Origin: JBBRFH01 sp038224615
Lineage (GTDB): Bacteria; Planctomycetota; Phycisphaerae; Tepidisphaerales; Tepidisphaeraceae
DNA length: 6,980 bases
Direction of reading: 5' to 3'
Assembly: GCA_038224615.1 (NCBI GenBank)
Contig: JBBRFH010000187.1
Coordinates: 1-6,980, forward strand
Under the pieces are notes generated by a model. The model had not been told where the DNA came from. It saw nothing but the letters and a program-made list of their open reading frames with translations, and searched no databases. Positions 6,320 through 6,980 of the stretch are shown piece after piece. Each line of letters opens with the position of its first letter. Positions within the stretch are counted from its first letter, which is position 1. Position numbers and translations under genes: made by a program.

Positions 6320-6980
6320 AGGGCGTTGCCGAGAATCGGCCGTTGAGCGCCGTAGCCGTCACCTTCTCGCCCGCGCCGGCGGGCAGGAGATGGGCGGCCA
6401 TGTAGGTTTCACCGTTGTCGCCGAAGAGTTCGACCGAGCAGCGGTCGATGAGAATCTGCATGGTCACCGGGGCGGCCGGGTGACGACGCGAGGCGGTGGT
6501 GATGCGGTCGAAGCGCGCGATCGCGTCGGCGTGCGGGCCGCGGCGGTCGATGGTGAACTCGGTCCGGTCGTCGCTCACGCCCACGAACACTTCGCTCGAC
6601 GATCCCAGCTTGATGCGCAAGCCCGTGTCGCCTAGCCCGACCGTGAGCAATCGCACTTCATACCCCGCATCATCGCGCAATGGCATCGGCACTTCGGGCA
6701 GCCACATCTCCGTTGTGGCGGCGGTCTTGAGGATCATCGCGTCGATCTCGGGCACGGGTTTGTTAATCAGCCGCAGACCCTGCTCCGTTTGGCGAAGCAG
6801 TTGCTCGCGCGGGAGCGTCATCTGTCCTTTCCACGGTGAGGTCGGAAGCCGGCCGGCGTAGAGCCAGTTGTTCATCCACCCGAGCGCGATTGATCGGCCG
6901 TTGGGTGCGTCGTTCCAGGTGATGGCGGCGTAATCGTCGGGGCCCCATGCGGCCTGCAGCGGGCCGTCGGCGATGTGGTC
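6306..6980 (-). CDS. Glycoside hydrolase family 32 (fructan beta-fructosidase/levanase-like), C-terminal part; 5' end outside window
   Basis: The frame is open to the window edge; 224 residues are visible, and the ATG at 6875 is internal. Counting from 6980: GPDDYAAITWND at 13-24 corresponds to the late-propeller D-F-Y-A-A-x-T-W segment of GH32, ALGWMNNWLYAGRLPTSPWKGQMTLPRE at 32-59 is the hallmark end of the five-bladed propeller in levanases and invertases, and from about 65 a C-terminal beta-sandwich follows, with LIDRCSVELFGDNGETYM at 177-194 being its conserved iD-x-S-vE-F-ndG motif. GH32 enzymes release fructose from sucrose, inulin or levan by a retaining mechanism. The nucleophile (WMNDPNG), RDP and acid/base EC motifs lie outside the window, so activity and any signal peptide cannot be judged. 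Exolevanase/inulinase type is the best guess. No clear terminator follows the stop. Confidence 0.93.
   Translation of the reverse strand, partial: DHIADGPLQAAWGPDDYAAITWNDAPNGRSIALGWMNNWLYAGRLPTSPWKGQMTLPREQLLRQTEQGLRLINKPVPEIDAMILKTAATTEMWLPEVPMPLRDDAGYEVRLLTVGLGDTGLRIKLGSSSEVFVGVSDDRTEFTIDRRGPHADAIARFDRITTASRRHPAAPVTMQILIDRCSVELFGDNGETYMAAHLLPAGAGEKVTATALNGRFSATPFMPK

Overview
The window (about 7 kb, GC-rich) looks like ordinary chromosome of a high-GC Gram-negative bacterium. A sigma-54 activator, secreted and TPR accessory proteins, a GH32 fructan hydrolase and an 'IRFRCxxC' zinc-ribbon-like stretch would fit a planctomycete (Planctomycetota, perhaps Phycisphaerae). That assignment is inference: no marker gene here proves it. 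I see no tRNA, rRNA, CRISPR array, insertion sequence or phage gene.

Layout. (1) 1-662, plus: the C-terminal two thirds or so of a sigma-54-dependent activator; its N-terminus lies before the window. (2) 672-2780, minus: a probable four-gene operon, in transcription order a short beta-carbonic-anhydrase-like protein, a small two-helix membrane protein that appears frameshifted, a four-repeat TPR protein, and a secreted NTF2/SnoaL-like protein. It converges on the activator gene with only 9 nt between the stops. (3) 2866-4398, plus: a two-gene unit, an ALG5/dolichyl-phosphate-glucosyltransferase-like GT2 glycosyltransferase followed 27 nt later by a SAM methyltransferase, diverging from the carbonic-anhydrase-like gene. 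(4) 4411-4443: a strong hairpin serving as terminator for icd, possibly bidirectional. (5) 4474-5748, minus: icd, a complete NADP-type isocitrate dehydrogenase with all catalytic and NADP-specificity residues. (6) 5749-6305: a long noncoding stretch with a good icd promoter and RBS, a plus-strand terminator-like hairpin, an AT-rich block and a possible decayed zinc-ribbon/membrane-helix reading frame. (7) 6306-6980, minus: the C-terminal part of a GH32 fructan hydrolase running off the window.

How it fits together. icd is a housekeeping TCA-cycle gene with its own promoter and terminator. The GT2 and methyltransferase genes probably act together on a lipid-linked sugar, envelope glycan or polyprenyl-type substrate. 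The minus-strand operon at 672-2780 has no recognised joint function and is the least explained part of the window. The points most worth checking are the apparent one-base frameshift at a G4 run (2149-2152), the short carbonic-anhydrase-like protein, and the broken zinc-ribbon-like frame before 6319.
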